The notes below the pieces were generated by a model that saw nothing but the letters and a program-made list of their open reading frames with translations, ran no database searches and was not told the DNA's origin. A DNA stretch of 6,724 nucleotides. Source: JABDBK01 sp964533645 (GTDB lineage Bacteria > Pseudomonadota > Gammaproteobacteria > DSM-16500). The DNA is taken from NCBI GenBank assembly GCA_964533645.1, contig CAZHMQ010000109.1, forward strand, positions 1 to 6,724, written 5' to 3'. Shown piece by piece: positions 5,658 through 6,724 of this stretch. The first letter of the stretch is position 1. Each line of letters starts with the position of its first letter. A program made the position numbers and the translations under genes.

Positions 5658-6626
5658 ATGAGAAAATATCTTAATCGCGGAATTATATTAGCCATTGCGT
5701 TATGTTGCACGCAAGCCTTTGCTGAACAATCGCTAGATCGCATTGTCGCAGTTATTAATAATGGAGTCATTGTCGAAAGTGAACTCAATGAAACTATTAA
5801 CAAAATAAAATCTCAAATGGCAGGATCAAACACCTCCTTACCTCCTGCTGAGGTTTTACGCAAGCAAGTGTTAGAACAATTAGTCAATAAACGCTTACAA
5901 CTGCAATTAGCTGATACGGCAGGCATGGAAATTACAGACGAACAAGTTGATAAAGCCATTCTTTCTATTGCCAAGAAAAATCGTCTCACCGTAGCTGAGC
6001 TTTATCAAGAACTTGCTAAACGTGGCATGAATAAAGATGATTATCGCAAAGATATTCATGATGAATATTTGATTCATCAAATACAAGAAAAAGCCGTTGC
6101 CCCAACCATTTCTATATCATCACAAGAAGTCGAAGATTTTATGCGATCTTCTGCGTGGCAGGCACATAACAACAAAGAATATCATTTAGAAGATATTTTA
6201 ATTGCATTACCTGACACTCCTTCAACACAAGATGTCACCGATGCAAAAAAACGCGCCGAAGCACTGCTCGTCAAATTACGTAACGGCACCAACTTTAGCA
6301 CAGCCGCGATGGCCGAATCCGGCGGGACAAAAGCACTGCAAGGTGGCGATCTTGGCTGGCGTAAATTACCCGAAATACCTACCGCTTTTTCTAATCCCAT
6401 CCTCCTTGCAAAAGAAGGTGAGATTGTTGGCCCTATACAAACACCAAATGGATTTCATCTTATCCATGTAGCGGGCATTCGTAATACAGGCGGTGAATTA
6501 AAAGGTGAAAATCAACGTCAACAGGTACAACAATATCTTTTTGAACGTAAATTTGAAGAATCACTGCAAAACTGGATAAGTAAAATTCGCAGCGAAGCGT
6601 TTGTTGATATGAATCCTAAGGGTTAA
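5658..6626 (+). CDS. surA: periplasmic chaperone / peptidyl-prolyl isomerase SurA, single parvulin domain
   Basis: SurA escorts unfolded outer-membrane proteins, including LptD, across the periplasm to the BAM complex. The 322-residue precursor has a clear signal peptide with cleavage after AFA (residue 22). Residues 23-145 form the SurA N-terminal chaperone domain (DRIVAVINNGVIVESEL at 27-43, LEQLVNKRLQLQLAD at 72-86). One parvulin domain spans about 174-275 (YHLEDILIALP at 175-185, LQGGDLGWRKLPEIPTAF at 227-244, VGPIQTPNGFHLIHV at 257-271), and a C-terminal helix (285-312) completes the chaperone core. E. coli SurA has about 428 residues and two parvulin domains; this one is about 100 shorter and keeps one domain, most like the first. 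The frame is intact and the C-terminal helix is present, so this is a compact form and not a truncation. The ATG directly follows the lptD TAA, with AGGA 7 nt upstream inside lptD, so translation is likely coupled. Confidence 0.93.
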   Translation: MRKYLNRGIILAIALCCTQAFAEQSLDRIVAVINNGVIVESELNETINKIKSQMAGSNTSLPPAEVLRKQVLEQLVNKRLQLQLADTAGMEITDEQVDKAILSIAKKNRLTVAELYQELAKRGMNKDDYRKDIHDEYLIHQIQEKAVAPTISISSQEVEDFMRSSAWQAHNNKEYHLEDILIALPDTPSTQDVTDAKKRAEALLVKLRNGTNFSTAAMAESGGTKALQGGDLGWRKLPEIPTAFSNPILLAKEGEIVGPIQTPNGFHLIHVAGIRNTGGELKGENQRQQVQQYLFERKFEESLQNWISKIRSEAFVDMNPKG

Positions 6627-6655
6627 AATTCTCTCGTCATGATTGCATCAATGTA

Positions 6656-6724
6656 GGGTGGGCAAAGCGCAGCGTGCCCACCATTCTTGATTGGAAACAG
6701 CAAAATGGTGGGCACGCTGCGCTT
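6656..6724. repeat. large inverted-repeat (REP/BIME-like) element after surA, cut by the window edge
   Basis: A perfect 21-bp inverted repeat, 6665-6685 against 6704-6724, encloses an 18-nt loop. The left copy also has its own smaller stem, GGTGGGCA (6657-6664) with TGCCCACC (6675-6682). The layout looks like two head-to-head copies of a GC-rich extragenic element recognisable by its GTAGGGTGGGCA start. Similar strings are frequent between genes in many bacterial genomes, a statement from memory. It starts about 30 bp after the surA stop and may stabilise or end the lptD-surA mRNA, though no T-run is visible before the window ends. Confidence 0.75.

Noticed and set aside
6182..6471. ORFs of 72 and 89 residues on both strands within surA
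   Set aside because: They lie wholly inside the well-supported parvulin-domain coding sequence and look like shadow frames.

Overview
The window looks like chromosome from a low-GC gammaproteobacterium, probably in or near the Legionellales/Coxiella group. That placement is an inference from AT-rich codon use, gammaproteobacterial LptD, SurA, AmgK and MurU proteins, and small extragenic hairpin repeats. Nothing in the window fixes the genus. Two parts can be told apart: a conserved cell-envelope locus (about 1221-6626) and a short AT-rich accessory stretch to its left (about 1-1220).

Right part. Two operons diverge from a 160-bp intergenic region (2867-3026). Leftward run amgK (2866-1868) and murU (1880-1221), the anomeric sugar kinase and uridylyltransferase that recycle peptidoglycan MurNAc directly to UDP-MurNAc. 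Rightward run lptD (3027-5657), the outer-membrane LPS translocon barrel, and surA (5658-6626), the periplasmic chaperone for outer-membrane proteins. The genes are tightly packed: amgK and murU overlap, and the lptD stop abuts the surA start. The same divergent arrangement is known in pseudomonads. SurA here has one parvulin domain instead of the classical two. After surA comes a strong inverted repeat that runs off the right edge.

Left part. A leftward two-gene toxin-antitoxin module (toxin 911-546, antitoxin 543-217) has a RelE-like toxin of the PF06296 type and a HigA/YiaG-like helix-turn-helix antitoxin. Upstream is a near-consensus promoter whose spacer holds a 13-bp palindrome, a good candidate autoregulatory operator. 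An exact 13-bp direct repeat (159-171 and 1204-1216) brackets the module, and its inner copy lies 4 bp beyond the murU stop. This suggests the module was inserted at, or can be lost from, the 3' flank of murU. The first 140 bases carry a small hairpin repeat.

I see no clearly new multi-gene system. The points most worth following up are the direct repeats around the toxin-antitoxin cassette, its promoter-operator layout, the single-parvulin SurA, and unusual cysteines in MurU and LptD.
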